Positions 63,622 to 64,000 of a stretch of DNA of 64,000 bases are shown here, one piece after another. The notes beneath the pieces are model-generated. The model was given only the letters and a program-made list of their open reading frames with translations, ran no database searches and was not told the origin of the DNA. A program made the position numbers and the translations under genes. This DNA is from Paucibacter sp963740455 (GTDB taxonomy: Bacteria > Pseudomonadota > Gammaproteobacteria > Burkholderiales > Burkholderiaceae_C), in assembly GCA_963740455.1 (NCBI GenBank), contig CAVUEF010000007.1, positions 434,001 to 498,000 on the forward strand, written 5' to 3'. The number at the start of each line of letters is the position of its first letter. Positions within the stretch are counted from its first letter, which is position 1.

Positions 63622-63820
63622 GGCGGTGCGCCGTTGTACCGATCAGGATTTTTTCAGTTGTCGTGCTCGACCCGAATGTCCGATAGCGCAAGCCTCAGCT
63701 CGTGGCTGAGCTGCCCGCCATGCCGCGCATGGGCCTCAAAGACACGTTGTCATTGAGAATTCCAAAATTCATGACAAGGTTGTTGGTGGGCAGGAGGATG
63801 CGGCACTCTGCTCCGCGAAT

Positions 63821-63985
63821 GTCCTCCGCCCTGCGGGCTCCCCCTTTATTTCGCTGCGCAGAGCACCCCATCCTGCGCGTTGGCAAAGCGGTCGGTATGC
63901 GCGCCGAAATACCGATACCGCTGCGCCAAGAAGACTGGGTAAGTGACGTAGTGAGGTAAAGGAGGAGCCCGTAGGGCGGGGGACA
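63821..63985. repeat. 28-bp inverted repeat near the right edge
   Basis: 63821-63848 and 63958-63985 are inverted copies of AAAGGRGGAGCCCGYAGGGC plus GGRGGACA, matching at 25 of 28 positions, and each contains a small GCCCG/AGGGC hairpin. No gene is supported between them. They may belong to a repeat or mobile element continuing past the window. Confidence 0.6.
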
Positions 63986-64000
63986 CGAACGCAGTTACTT

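Noticed and set aside
63695..63959. Small genes near the right edge on either strand
   Set aside because: They run through the inverted repeat and have no ribosome site or recognisable domain.

Overview
The window reads as chromosomal DNA from a high-GC betaproteobacterium, most likely in the order Burkholderiales. This rests on gene order and protein resemblance (pilMNOPQ-mrcA, lolB-ispE-tRNA-Gln-prs-rplY-pth, murA-hisGDCBHAF, a monofunctional hisB and a short-form hisG). No rRNA or other marker fixes the genus.

Layout. 1-5214 carries the type IV pilus operon pilM-N-O-P-Q on the minus strand, divergent from the PBP1A gene mrcA (5479-7857). cyaY and the small lipoprotein gene lptM follow. 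A tRNA gene with anticodon CAT (19760-19836) has been the target of an 11.2-kb integrated element (8620-19805). The element is bounded by an exact 46-bp direct repeat and carries a tyrosine integrase next to the tRNA. Core genes resume with hrcA, nadK-recN-rapZ, mutY, a dynamin-like GTPase, mutM, a TPR protein-lolB-ispE set, tRNA-Gln, prs, rplY, an M20 peptidase, pth and a DUF4124-like gene. A cobalamin riboswitch then heads a B12 uptake operon (btuB-F-C-D) that ends in a gutted cobyric acid synthase remnant. Next come a ferredoxin, coaD and rsmD, the histidine operon with murA, a bolA-family gene, an ABC-2 exporter with a TetR regulator, and a loose set of envelope and unknown genes. The last gene is a response regulator-diguanylate cyclase.

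The integrated element is the most interesting part. All its own genes lie on the minus strand: integrase, a membrane protein, a winged-helix protein, a replication gene and a 108-residue unknown. The replication gene now looks like a phage gpA-type HUH nickase plus scattered helicase pieces. Removing an IS21-family element (12182-14821, 9-bp target repeat) and an IS1634-like element (9495-11405, 19-bp inverted repeats, 6-bp target repeat) restores one uninterrupted reading frame of about 851 codons. That frame joins a two-tyrosine HUH nickase to a compact UvrD-like SF1 helicase. phiX174 and P2 use such a nickase together with the separate host Rep helicase; here both activities were on one polypeptide. 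The element also holds a 420-bp array of hairpins and a structured control region before the replication gene, both plausible parts of a rolling-circle replication system.

Other points worth following are the truncated cobQ beside intact B12 uptake genes, a short motif (GGGGTCAGGTCTTGC) repeated exactly three times in unrelated loci, a tandem palindromic repeat at 51221-51328, and an inverted repeat close to the right edge. All assignments come from reading the sequence; no database search was made.
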